Shown here: positions 63,246-64,000 of the stretch, one piece after another
How positions within the stretch are numbered: the stretch's first letter is position 1
How the letters are laid out: every line of letters starts with the position of its first letter
NCBI RefSeq assembly: GCF_008698145.1
Contig: NZ_RZNZ01000002.1
Coordinates: forward strand, 1-64,000
DNA: 64,000 bases
Direction: 5' to 3'
Source of the DNA: Bifidobacterium vespertilionis
GTDB taxonomy: Bacteria; Actinomycetota; Actinomycetes; Actinomycetales; Bifidobacteriaceae
The notes under the pieces: generated by a model
Told to the model about the DNA's origin: nothing
Database searches by the model: none
Seen by the model: the letters and a program-made list of their open reading frames with translations, nothing else
Program-made: the position numbers and the translations under genes

Positions 63246-64000
63246 TCACACCGGAATGCGGGCGTAACAGTTCCATTGTCGCTTGCCCGATCGCCACACC
63301 ATGTCGCCGCCGAGCTGCCTGACGACAGTCTGATGCGCGTTAAGGCCATGCCCGCCCAATGCGGCGTCGTCGCCATCGGACTCGTTGGCGTCCCGCAAGT
63401 CCGCATCGTCGGTTCTCGAAGCGTTCCACATGCACTGCTCGTTGATCTCCACAACCGTGCCCGCCGCATGCACGGACAGATCGTAGACGCTGTCCTCGGG
63501 TCTGCAGTGCTTGTTCACATTGGCGCACAGTTCGTGCAGCAGGGCCAGGATCTCGTCGCCGGTCACCGCATCGGGCACGCGGCTGAGCGTTCCGGTCACG
63601 CGCATGGTGCCATGGAAGCCCAGTGCGGACAGGCGATCGTGCTCGTCCTTGGCGTCCTGACGCAGGAGGCCAAGGAAAGCCTCCGTGCTCAGGCCCCGTC
63701 CGTGTGTGGGGGAGATGATGCGGTCCGGTTCGTCCGCAGCGCGCGGACGGGCATCCCGGGTGTCCGGGCCGTGAATCTCAGGCTCCCCGGGACGATTCCC
63801 GGCGATGCTCTCCCGCGCGTCCAGCAGCTGTTCGATCAGCTCGTGCAGGTTGCGCAGGGCTTGGGTGATGGCCTCATTGACGCGGGTCCATGCCTCACGC
63901 TGCTCCTCATCCGTCGCCTCGCGGGCCTGGCGCTGCGATTCTCGCGCGGCCAGCGACAGACGGTTGCTCACCTCGTCATGGATGCGCGCCGCAAGCTTGG
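63246..64000 (-). CDS. Two-component sensor histidine kinase, HisKA_3 type (3' part)
   Basis: The last ~250 residues of a NarL-partner type kinase; the 5' end lies beyond the window. The phosphoacceptor region is RIHDEVSNRLSLAARE at the very edge (His in IHDE). A spacer of ~90 residues follows, then the ATPase part: N-box ELCANVNKHCRPED and G-box-like GGHGLNAHQTVVRQLGGDMVWRSG. The N-box Asn is present. The ATG at 63971 inside this frame is not the true start, because the H-box lies upstream of it. The partner response regulator is not visible here. Confidence 0.82.
   Translation of the reverse strand, partial: KLAARIHDEVSNRLSLAARESQRQAREATDEEQREAWTRVNEAITQALRNLHELIEQLLDARESIAGNRPGEPEIHGPDTRDARPRAADEPDRIISPTHGRGLSTEAFLGLLRQDAKDEHDRLSALGFHGTMRVTGTLSRVPDAVTGDEILALLHELCANVNKHCRPEDSVYDLSVHAAGTVVEINEQCMWNASRTDDADLRDANESDGDDAALGGHGLNAHQTVVRQLGGDMVWRSGKRQWNCYARIPV

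Overview
The window is a high-GC actinobacterial chromosome segment that reads as Bifidobacterium. Evidence: a tmRNA on the minus strand encodes the tag AKSNRTEFALAA, and the gene neighbourhoods (hisD-hisC-hisB-orf-hisH-priA; lexA/LysM gene/nrdR/serA; an mraZ-to-ftsQ cluster with a degenerate MurE-like gene) fit that genus. Nearly all genes are housekeeping, and I see no prophage, insertion sequence or CRISPR array. The first ~47 bases resemble a Nextera/Tn5 adapter, so the left edge is probably a contig end.

Layout. 0-10 kb: dnaE, a DUF4186 gene and a histidine operon. 10-24 kb: DUF2252 protein, glnA, several membrane or secreted proteins of unknown role, an SMR exporter, hrpA and a small-domain methyltransferase. 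24-34 kb: hflX, ldh, a cation-efflux gene, the lexA/LysM/nrdR SOS locus, serA and a HelD-like helicase. 34-49.3 kb: the division and cell wall cluster mraZ-rsmH-ftsL-ftsI-murE-like-murF-mraY-murD-ftsW-murG-murC-ftsQ, ending without ftsA or ftsZ. 49.3-64 kb: dtd, a lipoprotein, ssrA, proS, a DUF559-type nuclease-domain gene, ssb, pepO, a DUF308 protein, map, gltA and the 3' part of a histidine kinase gene.

Two themes stand out. First, at least eleven genes (dnaE, hisD, DUF2252, methyltransferase, nrdR, serA, murG, dtd, proS, DUF559 gene, pepO) carry a TANNNT hexamer 6-8 nt before the start codon and mostly lack a Shine-Dalgarno sequence, which predicts leaderless mRNAs; operon-internal genes instead have good Shine-Dalgarno sites or stop/start overlaps.

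Second, the intergenic regions are full of structured repeats. One group is a dispersed palindromic repeat built on TCATCCTGAGCG. The other is a set of elements with different core sequences but one design: a short motif repeated directly at a fixed step (42, 30 or 12 bp), then mirrored in the opposite orientation. Two ~0.4 kb compound copies at ~50.0-50.4 kb and ~58.6-59.0 kb are near-identical, inverted relative to each other, and bracket ~8 kb of essential genes. These elements are the best candidate here for something not yet described.
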